Assembly: GCF_019977755.1 (NCBI RefSeq)
Contig: NZ_AP025145.1
Span: 620,001-684,000 of the forward strand
DNA: 64,000 bases
Direction: 5' to 3'
Source of the DNA: Vibrio penaeicida
Lineage (GTDB): Bacteria; Pseudomonadota; Gammaproteobacteria; Enterobacterales; Vibrionaceae
This document shows positions 54,910 to 64,000 of the stretch, in pieces (the stretch's first letter is position 1; each line of letters opens with the position of its first letter). A program made the translations under genes and the position numbers. The notes beneath the pieces were generated by a model. The model was not told the DNA's origin. It saw only the letters and a list, made by a program, of their open reading frames with translations, and made no database searches.

Positions 54910-55274
54910 GGGAGGCTCGGTTTGTTTGGACAGATCAAAGCGTTACAGAATCCGGTTTCAGCGTGTATTTTCAAGTGATTTATCCCAAAGCATGATGGAT
55001 ATCGCGATCTCACGCGCACTTTGATTTAATTTTGTTTTAGTAATCGGGGAGGCAGGAGCTTTCAAGAGCTGAAAAAAGAAACTGTGAACAAGGTGCCCCA
55101 AAACATTCTGGTTAGATTGACAAATATAGTCCTGATAAATATATTCAACCGATTGATAGGTCATTCGTCGTTTAGAGTTGGTTCTAACCATCAGAACTGC
55201 ATGACAAAAACGACATGTTTAGACCTTAAATTTTTTGAACGCCCACAAGATTACAACTAACGCGGAGATAGATA
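54910..55274. other. Intergenic region with a doubtful 77-codon frame
   Basis: A minus-strand frame at 54958-55191 would encode 77 residues, but it has no ribosome site, signal peptide or family match; I do not call it. No terminator or operator stands out. Confidence 0.5.
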
Positions 55275-55412
55275 ATGAGTCATTGGACAGATTTTTTCCC
55301 TTATGTAGCTATGGCGATCAAGGTCATCGCGTTAGCCGTGGCTGGATACTTCGCTATCAAATGGCATTTCGACCAAGATAGGAAGTTGAAAAAAGAAGCC
55401 GAGGAAAAATAA
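55275..55412 (+). CDS. Small single-helix membrane protein (45 aa)
   Basis: Starts ATG with GGAGATAGATA upstream, encoding MSHWTDFFPYVAMAIKVIAL and then a second half of AVAGYF...KWHF followed by a charged tail KLKKEAEEK. One hydrophobic helix (about 9-29) and a basic/acidic cytoplasmic end fit a small inner-membrane protein. No family known to me. Isolated between convergent/divergent larger genes, so evidence rests on the ribosome site and the membrane-protein-like composition. Confidence 0.65.
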   Translation: MSHWTDFFPYVAMAIKVIALAVAGYFAIKWHFDQDRKLKKEAEEK

Positions 55413-55501
55413 ACTCGGGATTAAACGCCTATCTATTGAGTCCATTTGGGGCAATCCTACCTTTTTGTTAAAGGTGCTTGTCCCACCAATCGGCTTAACG
55501 C

Positions 55502-57388
55502 TTATTTTCTAGGGTGCAACGAATTGTTAAGAGCCGAACGTATATAGTCTAAATACCTAATCCGAGCCCTCGTCGTTCTTGCTAGGCAAGCATTGAGTTG
55601 TCCATCTGTCGAGTAGGTTTTACACTCAGAACGCCTTCTCTTTAACCATGCAATTTGGCTTGCTTTTAAATCAATGGTCAATTGATTACTGGCAATTAGA
55701 TCTTTATAACCCTTATTCAGCTCACGATCATAAATAGAAAGACCTTTACTGCTGCATATCGCTTTTTCCAAACGATTAAGCTTCTCGTCACACGAAAAAC
55801 TCGGTTTAACATCGGTTATTTTTGAGTGCTTTTCTAGCAACATATCAAATCCAGATTCTTTTTCTTCCGCTGAAAACCTCGGATTTAATTTTAGATAGTA
55901 GTCGAGGTTATTTCCTTGGCTATCTTTGATTTTGGTATCCGCCCCTGCGTCAACCAAAAGCTTTATGACTTCAATAGATGCATTTTCTGTTGCGTAAGTC
56001 AGTGCACTCCTATTAAGACGTTTAAGGCGTGCCAAATCTGGCTGGCAAGACATTGGCTCATAATTAGTTACCTGATCGATGGGCCAACCAGCTTCAAGAA
56101 AATATTTTACTGAATCGAAGTTATTCATATGGGCAGCAAACATTAATAGATCTTTCTGATAAAAAGACTTAATTAAGTTTTTATCTACCGCGGACGGAAG
56201 TCTATTATAGGCTTGAGGAGTATCAACTATTAACGATAGTGCCACCAAAGGAATACTGCTACGCTTGAATTTTAAGTCCTGATTAATGTTTTTCCAGTTG
56301 TTGTATGTTCCATCCAAGATTTTTTCAAAAACTGAAAAGTCTTTTTCGTAGTGATAATACGAGCCTAGAGAATAGTATCGACTGGGCATCGCTTGAATAA
56401 CCTTAGATGCGTGGTTGTAAGCTTCTTTTTCTAAATAGGAATAGTTGGAAACGTAGTGGTTCTTAAGCTCTGTAATGGCATCAAACATCAGGTTTTCATT
56501 CGATTTTTGCTCTCTATAGCTCCATATATCTTGAAACTTCCAGTCTTCAAAATGCTTTTGTTGAAGTTCAGCCCATTGTTGTTCCCAGTTCCCCATCGTG
56601 AATTTCCATTTCGGCTCAATTGCCCAAGGCCTGATTACTGCCATTGAAGAATAAAACCGACCGCTCCATTTTGGTATTACTTCTGGGTTGGAAGTACCAC
56701 AATGTCCACTAGATAACAGCATTTTTTCGATGGAATATTTATATGCTGTAAGTAATGGAAGAGACTTCTTTATATCACTATCATCAACATTCTGAAAAAT
56801 CTTTATGGTGCAAACTTTTTCTGACTTTCCGTCTTTTTTTAAATGATATATCTTACGTTGTGAATTTTGACTGTGAAAGTCTCCGAACTCATACAAAATG
56901 TACCATTTACTCTTAAATTTAAATGGTACGTTTTTCCACCATGAAAAATTAGAGTTACTTTTTGAGCCAATTGGATAAAAAGGTGGAAAAACCTCTGTTT
57001 TTTGTTCTTTTAACTCGCTTACTAGCACATCAACTTCGTTAGGATTAATAATATAGCCGTTGTAAACGTCACCGTGAATTCCGAAAGGTCGATCATGAAA
57101 AACGAACAGCTTTTGTGACCCATAAAAATTAACAGTAGCTAAATCTAGCCCTCCTTCAATACTGGGATATCGTCGAAATTTGAACTCAGGAATCGATATT
57201 GTTTCAGATTGGCTGAACCCCTTCGTTTTAATATCTTCCGACTCGAATATTTTGCTGTAGTGATTAAGCGCTAGACTACATATGTCATCTTCACTTGATT
57301 CGATTATGTAAGGTTTAAAATTCTCCCCCTTTACAGCAAAGCTGAGGAAAATCAGAGATAAGAAAGTGAAGATAAAACATTTCTGCAT
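55502..57388 (-). CDS. Secreted ankyrin-repeat protein with LprI-like C-terminal domain
   Basis: 628 residues from the ATG at 57388 (GGAGAG upstream; the signal peptide then spans about 1-22). A long N-terminal region of about 370 residues has no motif I know. Two to three ankyrin repeats follow (about 405-500: DLLMFAAHMNNFDSVKYFLE and SALTYATENASIEVIKLLVD). The last ~85 residues match the LprI lysozyme-inhibitor-like domain (FSCDEKLNRLEKAIC, ...ELNKGYKDL, SQIAWLKRRRSECKT, CLARTTRARI). The combination suggests a periplasmic protein that binds other proteins, perhaps an immunity-like or lysozyme-resistance factor. Function is inference. Confidence 0.8.
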   Translation of the reverse strand: MQKCFIFTFLSLIFLSFAVKGENFKPYIIESSEDDICSLALNHYSKIFESEDIKTKGFSQSETISIPEFKFRRYPSIEGGLDLATVNFYGSQKLFVFHDRPFGIHGDVYNGYIINPNEVDVLVSELKEQKTEVFPPFYPIGSKSNSNFSWWKNVPFKFKSKWYILYEFGDFHSQNSQRKIYHLKKDGKSEKVCTIKIFQNVDDSDIKKSLPLLTAYKYSIEKMLLSSGHCGTSNPEVIPKWSGRFYSSMAVIRPWAIEPKWKFTMGNWEQQWAELQQKHFEDWKFQDIWSYREQKSNENLMFDAITELKNHYVSNYSYLEKEAYNHASKVIQAMPSRYYSLGSYYHYEKDFSVFEKILDGTYNNWKNINQDLKFKRSSIPLVALSLIVDTPQAYNRLPSAVDKNLIKSFYQKDLLMFAAHMNNFDSVKYFLEAGWPIDQVTNYEPMSCQPDLARLKRLNRSALTYATENASIEVIKLLVDAGADTKIKDSQGNNLDYYLKLNPRFSAEEKESGFDMLLEKHSKITDVKPSFSCDEKLNRLEKAICSSKGLSIYDRELNKGYKDLIASNQLTIDLKASQIAWLKRRRSECKTYSTDGQLNACLARTTRARIRYLDYIRSALNNSLHPRK

Positions 57389-57838
57389 TGAGCTCTCCAT
57401 ACGCACAGAACTATCCTTAAGCATTTAACGCCAAGTGATTAGCGCAATGGGTTAACACGTCTACTAGAGGTATGAAGTATCTTGTCCCCATAAAATGAGC
57501 TCTATCTTAACCACCAAAACTCTTGGTAACTAGCCCCCAAAATTCGAAGCCTCGATACAGTGGGAGAACGTTAGTAGGCTGAGCTTGAAAAGGGGATGTT
57601 GTAAGGGTGAAAAAGCTTTAAATTACAGAATATTAAGACTCAAAAGGAAAAGCTATCTTACCTATTTTTACTTTTAAGACTTACCCTTAATAATTTTCTT
57701 CAACCAAGTTGATTTTATGATGAAGGCAGCAAAGTAAATTCAAAAAGGAGCCGTTCATCACAAATATAGCCGTTTAAGTATTTGGTCTTGGCGCGCACGT
57801 GTTAATGCTTCATTTTTCGACTTTACATAGGGGCTAGG
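57389..57838. other. Divergent intergenic region
   Basis: About 450 bp between divergent genes. No operator, RNA gene or small coding frame could be supported. Confidence 0.5.
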
Positions 57839-58333
57839 ATGAAGCTGAAAAAAGCCGTATTGCTTGCTTCGAGTATTTTGTGTTCCTGTGGTTTAGCTAC
57901 CGCAAAAGAAGCACTCAAACCAGCACATTATCTGACAAGTGCAAACCAAGTGCTTTCGGGCAAAGTGGTATCAGAAAATAACACCGATATTGTTTACGCG
58001 GATATCACTAAGGCAGATCTTAAAGAAGAAAACCTAAAGGCTTATAGCCCGTGGGATGAGCTTTATCAATGCACGGAAGCAGGCAGTTTAAAAAATGAAG
58101 CGATCATTGTGTCTGTCGGAGATAAATTTCATGTGATGCAGGCGTGCGATGCGTTAGGCTTCGACCTAGATATAGAGCTGTCGGTTGTTGATGCAGCCAT
58201 ATTGAATGGTGAAGCGTCAGATTTGGCGAAATCGGCTAGCCAAATAATTCTCGTCCCGACGCCTTCTTCAGACGAAACCTACCTTTATTGGAATGGAAAC
58301 AAATTCAAACTGTTCGTTCCAATGCCTTTCTAA
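57839..58333 (+). CDS. Small secreted hypothetical protein (164 aa)
   Basis: Signal peptide (about 1-22, with a possible lipobox-like CSCG at 14-17 but no clean LxxC), then a beta-rich domain with two cysteines. Contains repeated Asp/Glu-rich strands (YADITKADLKEENLKAYSPW and EAIIVSVGDKFHVMQACDAL). No family recognised. GGGGC-like ribosome site (TAGGGGCTAGG) before the ATG. A hairpin follows 23 bp after the stop. Confidence 0.7.
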   Translation: MKLKKAVLLASSILCSCGLATAKEALKPAHYLTSANQVLSGKVVSENNTDIVYADITKADLKEENLKAYSPWDELYQCTEAGSLKNEAIIVSVGDKFHVMQACDALGFDLDIELSVVDAAILNGEASDLAKSASQIILVPTPSSDETYLYWNGNKFKLFVPMPF

Positions 58334-58355
58334 GATGCCCAAATATGAAAATCAA

Positions 58356-58383
58356 GAGCCCCAAGCGTGGATTTTTGGGGCTC
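58356..58383 (+). terminator. Hairpin after the small secreted gene
   Basis: GAGCCCCAA and TTGGGGCTC form a perfect 9-bp stem around a 10-base loop. The tail CCTTC is only weakly T-rich, so termination is possible rather than certain. Confidence 0.6.
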
Positions 58384-58725
58384 CTTCACCTTGTTTCAGG
58401 TTTTTATGAATCATTACGTATGGTGAGATTTGTTAAGAAAGAGGAGCGATTTTACTAACGTTCCTGACTCATTTTTGCTCAAAACTATTAGATGAAGCTA
58501 TCTCTATCCTAAAGCTGGATAATGGGTTTGATATATGCAGTCAATTTAAACAGCTTCTTTCGAAAAAGCCAAACAAGCTGTTGGACGAGCACTATTCAGC
58601 CTAATCTCTGAGTTGAGCTGAAATTGCTGAGGCAACTTAATTAGCATTCGTAGTGATATTATGAGATCTAGACTAGTTGGGTAAGTTAAGTGTAACTAGT
58701 AGAATATAGGAAGTTTTTATGCCAC
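58384..58725. other. Region with a possible decayed coding remnant
   Basis: A plus-strand frame ending at about 58602 reads LLDEAISILKLDNGFDICSQ and then FKQLLSKKPNKLLDEHYSA before a stop, protein-like but with no start in sight. It may be the tail of a lost gene upstream of the NTPase. No promoter could be singled out. Confidence 0.35.
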
Positions 58726-59896
58726 GTGGAACCAAATGTAGCTATGCGGAAATACATCGCCCTAGATAGACAGTTTTCTCCTGTAATAGAAAATCATAAG
58801 GACTCTGAAGAGCTAGATATTTCTCTTAGTTTGGGGATAAAAAAAGCACACAATTGGAAGTCTCTATTAAGCGAATACCGCACTGTAATTCTAGCCGAAG
58901 CTGGTGCTGGTAAGACGGTAGAATTAAAGGAAATGGCAAGTAAGCTCTCAATCGAAGGGAAGTTGTCATTTTTTATTCGAATTGAAGATATTGACCGTAA
59001 CTTTGATGACGCTTTTGAAATAGGTGATGAAGGTGAATTTGAAGACTGGCTTAACTCAAATGATGAGGCTTGGTTTTTCTTAGACTCGGTTGATGAAGCA
59101 AAACTAGCTCATCCTAGAGCTTTTGAAAAAGCTATCAAACGTTTTGCTAAAGGAATTGGGAAAGGGGCTAAACGAGCTCATATTTACATTTCTAGCCGCC
59201 CCTATAGCTGGCGTGCCAAGTCAGACAAAGCTTTAGTTGATGCTCATCTATTCTACCCATTTACTGGTAATCAAGAAGAAGTTGACGGCAAAGATAAGCA
59301 TCCCAAAAGTGCATTAAATGTTTACGGCTTACGACCAATAGACCGAAGCATGATTCAAACCTATTGTTCCGAAAGTGGTGTTAAAAATGTTGGCGACCTT
59401 CTTGATGAAGTTGAGCGGTTAGGTCTTTGGAATCTAGCAGAAAGACCTTTTGATTTGGATATCATCATCACGAAGTGGTTGGATGATCAATCACTTGATG
59501 GGAGACTAAACCTGCTACAACACAGTATTGATGTTCGTCTCAGTGAGAGGCATAACGATGCTCGAAAGCCTCTTAACTTAGACAAGGCACGTGAAGGTGC
59601 TCAAAGGTTGGCTGCTGCCGTTATATTAACGGGAAATGTCGGGATCAATGTGCCTGATGCCGAAAAGGTAAAGCAAGGGATTGAGGCCGATATCATTCTG
59701 TATGATTGGGATCGAGAAGACGTTAAATCGTTGCTTGAGTGTGGTTTATTTAACGACATTATTTATGGTGCAGTAAGATTTAGGCATAGGGATATTCGTG
59801 AGCTTTTAGCCGCGCAGTTTTTTAGTAGTCTATTGAAAGAAGAAGGCTTGCGTTCCCAAATCGAGTCTTACTTTGTTAGGGAAGTGTTCGGCGAAA
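58726..59896 (+). pseudogene. 5' part of a giant NTPase-nuclease gene split by an IS3 element
   Basis: 390 codons and one base before the IS3-type insertion. The frame starts at GTG 58726, or ATG 58744; the best-placed SD-ATG (58719) is in another frame. P-loop NTPase: Walker A AEAGAGKT (57-64), Walker B FFLDSVDE (D120) and a sensor-like ISSRPYSW (R157). A helical region follows, including IIYGAVRFRHRDIRELLAAQFF, typical of STAND/NACHT-class proteins. With the downstream part the whole protein would exceed 1340 residues. Resembles large prokaryotic defence NTPases; I cannot name the system. Confidence 0.85.
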
Positions 59897-59958
59897 TGAT
59901 CCGCCCCAGCAGTTTTGGACACCAAGTTAAGTGAGTACAATCACTAACGAGGTGAACA

Positions 59959-60246
59959 ATGACAACTAACAAAAAAACTAGAATTAAACATTCCCCTGAA
60001 TTTAAGGCAGAAGCTTTGAAGCTATCAGAGAAAGTGGGAGTTGCTGCGGCAGCGAGGCAGCTCGGGTTGCATGAATCCCAGATCTACGGTTGGCGTAAGG
60101 CAATTAAAAAAGACACCAGTACCAGTCAGCGTGAAAGAGATCTCGCTGCCGAAGTCGCCAAGCTCAAAAGGCAATTGGCTGAGCAAGCTGAAGAGCTAGA
60201 TATCGTAAAAAAGGCCGCCACCTACTTCGCGAAAAATCTAAAGTAG
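59959..60246 (+). CDS. IS3-family OrfA (helix-turn-helix)
   Basis: 95 residues. The HTH region reads RIKHSPEFKAEALKLSEKVG then VAAAARQLGLHESQIYGWRK, as in IS3-group OrfA, followed by a leucine-rich coiled coil (DLAAEVAKLKRQLAEQAEEL) for dimerisation. It binds the element ends and, through frameshifting, forms the N-terminus of the OrfAB transposase. Confidence 0.95.
   Translation: MTTNKKTRIKHSPEFKAEALKLSEKVGVAAAARQLGLHESQIYGWRKAIKKDTSTSQRERDLAAEVAKLKRQLAEQAEELDIVKKAATYFAKNLK
60207..60213 (+). other. Programmed -1 frameshift site (A AAA AAG)
   Basis: GTA AAA AAG in the OrfA frame gives the classical A6G slippery heptamer. OrfB lies in the -1 frame, so slipping here makes the OrfAB fusion transposase, as in other IS3-family elements. 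Confidence 0.9.
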
Positions 60247-60260
60247 ATTGCTATGAATTT

Positions 60261-61112
60261 ATGCTAGAACACCTTCTGTGTTTCAATGTGGTCCGCATGG
60301 CTAAGGTGTTCGAAGTTTCACGAAGTGGGTTCTATTACTGGATTAAGCATCGCCACAAGTACATCCAGCGTGAGGCAATACGCCAAAAGCTTGATGAAAA
60401 AGTCAAAAAAGCTTTTGACAATAGTAAGGGGCGTGATGGCTCAAGGCGCATCCAGAAAGAGCTAGCTGAGAATGGGGATAGCCGTAATGTTAAAACCATT
60501 GCCGCCAGTATGAAGCGTCAGGATTTAACGCCGAAAGCGGCACGCAAGTTTAAATGTACGACGGATAGCAAGCATAAGATGCCCGTAGCGCCGAACTTGC
60601 TAGCTCAAGACTTTAACGCAACGGCTCCGAATCAAAAATGGGCGGGAGATATCACGTATCTTGCCACGAGCGAAGGCTGGTTGTATCTGGCTGTCATCAT
60701 CGACCTTTACTCACGACAAGTGATCGGTTGGTCAATGGATACGAGGATGACGGCAACTCTGGTCTGCGATGCATTATCAATGGCTCTGTTCCGTCGAGGG
60801 TTCCCTGAGCATGTTACTGTCCATAGTGATCGAGGTAGCCAGTATTGCTCAAAAGACTATAGGGACATAATAAGTGCTTATAACCTAAAACAAAGTATGA
60901 GTAGAAAAGGAAACTGTTGGGATAATGCGTGTGTTGAGAGCTTCTTCCATTCTATGAAAGTCGAGGCGATCCAATACGAACCGATCATGACAAGAAATGA
61001 GATGCGCCAAACGGTCTTCGAGTACATTGAGGTTGATTATAATCGGATGAGAAGGCACAGTGCTCTTGGGTATCTAAGCCCAGTTAACTTTGAACAGCAA
61101 AATGTCGCTTAA
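60261..61112 (+). CDS. IS3-family OrfB transposase (DDE integrase core)
   Basis: 283 residues. An HTH_21-like N-terminus precedes the rve integrase core with the DDE triad: WAGDITY (D), HSDRGSQY (D) and CWDNACVESFF (E, 35 residues after the second D region). Produced as OrfAB by frameshifting from OrfA for transposition. Full length. Confidence 0.96.
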   Translation: MLEHLLCFNVVRMAKVFEVSRSGFYYWIKHRHKYIQREAIRQKLDEKVKKAFDNSKGRDGSRRIQKELAENGDSRNVKTIAASMKRQDLTPKAARKFKCTTDSKHKMPVAPNLLAQDFNATAPNQKWAGDITYLATSEGWLYLAVIIDLYSRQVIGWSMDTRMTATLVCDALSMALFRRGFPEHVTVHSDRGSQYCSKDYRDIISAYNLKQSMSRKGNCWDNACVESFFHSMKVEAIQYEPIMTRNEMRQTVFEYIEVDYNRMRRHSALGYLSPVNFEQQNVA

Positions 61113-61142
61113 TGAAGTGTCCAGTCTTGCTGGAGCAGATCA

Positions 61143-64000
61143 AAACCATCATTACCCCTTTATTTCGTCCTATTTTGCCATGGTTGATTTTGTTTGATGC
61201 TCGTCTTCGAGTACAGATCTTGGGTATAAAGCCTGAAATAGCTTTAGAGGATGGCGATCCCTCCCAGTTACCGCTGTTAGTCAGAAAGCGAATTCTTTCA
61301 GATGTTGTAGCTCAAATTGCCGATGATACTGATGATCGCTCTGCTCGAGACAACGCTGCCATTGCCCGAATCGCACTGCCAGATCTAATAGAGGATGTGC
61401 TCAATCTCATTCATAAATATGCAGACAATGATGATGCAATTTTTTTCCTTGGTCGTATAGTCTGGCAAGGAAAGATGGACGATTGTACCGAAGTACTTAC
61501 AGAAATCGCGATATCTTGTGAGCGAGATAAGTATGCCAGAATTGCAGCAGTGCGCGCAGTGCTAACTTGTGGGTATGAAGAGCAAAAAGACTTCGTCTGG
61601 CGAGAGGTTATTAGAAGAGGGAATATTCCTAAGGAACTGCTGATTGAGTTGGTTGACAATACTCTGCCCAGTGATGGTTCTGTCAAATACCTAGTCGAGT
61701 CAATTCGTCATTTAGTTGAGCCGAAAAGATTTAAATCATCGATGTTGGATAGAGCGCTGCATGATTTTATTGAGAGAGCAGAAATCACACTCATTCCGGA
61801 ATTACTAAAAGAGCTCAGTAGTTATCTTAATGTTGCTCCATTTGTAGAGCGAAGAGATTGCAGGGTATCTGAACAATATGCGTGGTTGTTTAGCTCTGCT
61901 ATCAAGTGTTTGGAAAAGTTAGTAGTCAATAAGGATCCATTTACTTTGTCAGAGGTTTCGCTGTCCATTCTAGCAAATGCAGGAGCTTTGCAATTTTGGA
62001 GAGGAGGTAATTTGGATGATGTTGAACATGACCTTGGCAACCTAGTACCTGAATGGCTAGAGCTTAATGATGCGTTGTATTGGTATAGCATAGAGAAAGC
62101 TAGAAAATATCTGAGCGATCAAGATAAGCCCTTGATTGATGATTGGAGCATCTCATATTTAAAACATTTTTGGGCTTTCAAAGGTGATGACTTCTCAAGG
62201 TTAGTATCATTTGTCAGTACTCGCCTTGAACAAGATAACCGATTAGTCGCACTGAATGCTGCATTCAGGCTCTATCAACAGTCAGGCTCACCTGAAAAGA
62301 TGTTAGAAGAGCTTCGTATTGCAGTGCATGGAGAAGAGGTTTTAGTTTCTCGATTAGAAAATTTGTTAAATCCAATAACTCCCGAATCAACACTAAGGTA
62401 CGAGGCTGAAGAAGCTGAGTATTACCGACAAGCAGAAAAAGAACGGAAGGAGCAAGAAAGTAATCGAATAGAATGGATACAATCACTACAAGAAAATCCG
62501 TCTCTGATTACTGCTCCAAAGGTGAAGCCTGGAGAAATCACTAACAACCATGTCTGGCTGTTAAGTGAGTTAGAAAAAGATAGTTCAGCTACAAGTCGAC
62601 GTAGTATAAGCCAATGGGAAAGGCTAATTCCTGAATTAGGCTTGGAAGTGGCAAATGCATATAAAGAGTTTTGTATAGGCCACTGGTGCAACTTCCGTCC
62701 ACAGTTGCATTCGGAAGGGGAAATTAACAATTCTATCCCGTATGCTTTGTTACTTGGCTTAGCAGGGCTAGAAATTCAAGCAAAGGAAGACTCTAACTTT
62801 CCTAAGTCTTTGAGTGGTGAAGACCTTGGAACTCTATTGCGCTATATAACATGGGATATAAATGGATTCCCAAGTTGGTTAGAGGTAGTACAACGAGATT
62901 ATCCAGAGAAAACAAATAACGCCATTCTTCGAGAGGTGTTTTGGGAGCTAGAGAATAATAGTAAAGCCAAAGAGGTTTCAAGCCACATTCTACACGACTT
63001 GGTGTATCACGCACCTTGGCTCAAGCAACATCTCGCTGGCGCTGTATTTGAGTACCTAATTAGCTCAGCCAATCTAATCCGAGCCAATAAAGAGTACTGC
63101 TTACGACTCTTGATTGAAGGTGGTATTGGCGCACAGCAACTGTCTTTGTTAGCCCAAAAATACATATCAGCAAGTCAAGGCGATGTTCATGATATGGCGT
63201 GGTGGTATGCACTGTTAGTCGATAGTGAGCCTGACAAAGGAATTCCAGAGTTAAAGGAGTGGCTAGCAATGCTTGACCTTGAAGAAGCAACGAACGCTGC
63301 CGAAATATTTCTGGAAGCGCTGTTAGGCGGGAGGAGCTCACATCGTTCTCTTTATAATGTAGGACAATTTAAAGTGGTTTCTCACCTGAAAGCTTTGTAC
63401 GTCCTGATGCATAAATATATCAGTGTTAGTGAGGACATTAATCGAGCGGGCACAGGGACCTATAGCCCAACAACAAGAGATAATGCTCAAGAAGCTAGAG
63501 AGATGTTGTTCAACTATTTGGTAGAGCTTCCCTCTAAGGAGAGCTACTGCGCATTGACAGCGCTGATAGAAGAGCACCCTGATGAGTCACATCGACCGTG
63601 GATGAGAAAGAGTGCATACAAAATGGCTGAAGCTTATGGAGATGTTCCTTTATGGTCGGATAATCAGTTTAAGGAGTTCCATAAGACTAAGCAGATCTCC
63701 CCTGAGTCGCATAGGCAGTTATTTGAACTGGGTGTCCAACAAATTCTTTCGATTAAGGATTGGGTAGAAAATGGTAATGATAGCCCATGGATGACGTGGC
63801 AAAGAGCGGCCAAAGAAAATGAGGTTAGAACGCTAATTGCGGCTGAGCTAAGAAAAAGTGCCAACGGACATTACACGGTTGCAGAAGAGCCTGAGCTAGC
63901 TAATGAACAACGAATGGATATCTGGCTTGCTAACCCGAAGGTGACCTCCCCAGTACCGATTGAGTTAAAGTTACTTGATAAGGGCTGGAGTGGTACTGAT
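61143..64000 (+). pseudogene. 3' part of the split NTPase gene: helical domain and PD-(D/E)xK-like nuclease
   Basis: Continuous open frame of 952 codons from 61145 to the window edge with no stop, in phase with 58726-59896 after removal of the element and one AAA. It begins TIITPLFRPILPWLILFDAR. The middle is a long series of charged alpha-helices of HEAT-like character. Near the end RMDIWL and, 15 residues on, IELKLLDKGWSG form a D-x(n)-ExK pattern of restriction-type nucleases. The stop is beyond the window. Together with the NTPase it would be a single-protein defence effector; currently disrupted. Confidence 0.8.

Larger units (their letters stand above)
59897..61142 (+). mobile_element. 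IS3-family insertion sequence (1246 bp)
   Basis: Terminal inverted repeats: left TGATCCGCCCCAGCAG..., right (reverse complement) TGATCTGCTCCAGCAA..., about 20 of 27 positions matching. Three-base target AAA is duplicated at 59894-59896 and 61143-61145, which is usual for the family. It holds OrfA, OrfB and the slippery frameshift site between them. All parts look intact, so it should be active. Removing it with one AAA restores the host gene's reading frame exactly. Confidence 0.93.

Noticed and set aside
54958..55191. 77-codon minus-strand frame between the patatin gene and the small membrane protein
   Set aside because: No ribosome site, signal peptide or recognised motif; coding status cannot be supported from sequence alone.
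59881..59934. Apparent natural C-terminus of the NTPase (ending ...FGHQVK)
   Set aside because: The last 12 or so codons are IS3 inverted-repeat sequence; the real gene continues at 61146.
1..64000. CRISPR arrays, tRNA or rRNA genes, integrase/attachment sites
   Set aside because: No regularly spaced repeats, no tRNA-like cloverleaf ends and no phage-type integrase seen on reading both strands.

Overview
The window looks like a chromosomal segment of a marine Vibrionaceae (Vibrio-like) gammaproteobacterium. The reasons are its moderate GC content, the gene families present (CodB, YjeH, XdhABC/GuaD, a TfoX C-terminal domain protein, Dct-type two-component genes, double-Cache chemoreceptors), Vibrio-style degenerate intergenic repeats, and an IS10R/ISVsa5-type element. 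I cannot fix the species. I see no rRNA, tRNA, CRISPR array or replication origin.

Layout. 0-2.1 kb: the end of a chemoreceptor gene, then a two-gene minus-strand unit encoding a cysteine-free molybdopterin-oxidoreductase-fold secreted protein and a membrane diguanylate cyclase. 2.6-7.4 kb: a plus-strand unit of a periplasmic double-SBP/GGDEF sensor, a CodB-type permease and a DctD-type sigma-54 activator. 7.45-15.53 kb: an island of two large convergent secreted GH29 fucosidases carrying F-type (fucose-binding) lectin modules, bracketed by two ~79-bp imperfect direct repeats. 15.5-22.6 kb: a TAXI-type TRAP transporter behind a textbook sigma-54 promoter with an upstream palindrome, a DctB-type sensor kinase, and L-2-hydroxyglutarate oxidase. 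The simplest reading is that the fucosidase island separated the activator from the transporter it controls.

22.7-31.8 kb holds a chemoreceptor, a YjeH-type exporter with a divergent Lrp regulator, a MocR regulator divergent from an EamA exporter, a LysE exporter and two GNAT acetyltransferases. 31.8-38 kb is a purine-catabolism operon (xdhA-xdhB-xdhC-guaD) preceded by tandem RutR-like operators. 38-41.2 kb is very AT-rich and carries a secreted nitrobindin-like protein and an astacin protease. 41.3-58.4 kb is a mosaic of small secreted or lipoprotein genes, a murein-endopeptidase-like protein, a gene split by an intact IS10 (1329 bp, 9-bp target duplication), a proline iminopeptidase, a second MocR/EamA pair, a patatin lipoprotein and an ankyrin/LprI protein.

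58.7-64 kb: the 3' end of the window is one very large gene, more than 1340 codons once restored and still open at the window edge. It has an N-terminal P-loop (STAND/NACHT-like) NTPase, a long helical middle and a C-terminal PD-(D/E)xK-like nuclease motif. An IS3-family element splits it. Removing the element and one 3-bp target copy restores the frame exactly. This is the best candidate for a poorly described, probably anti-phage, system in the window.
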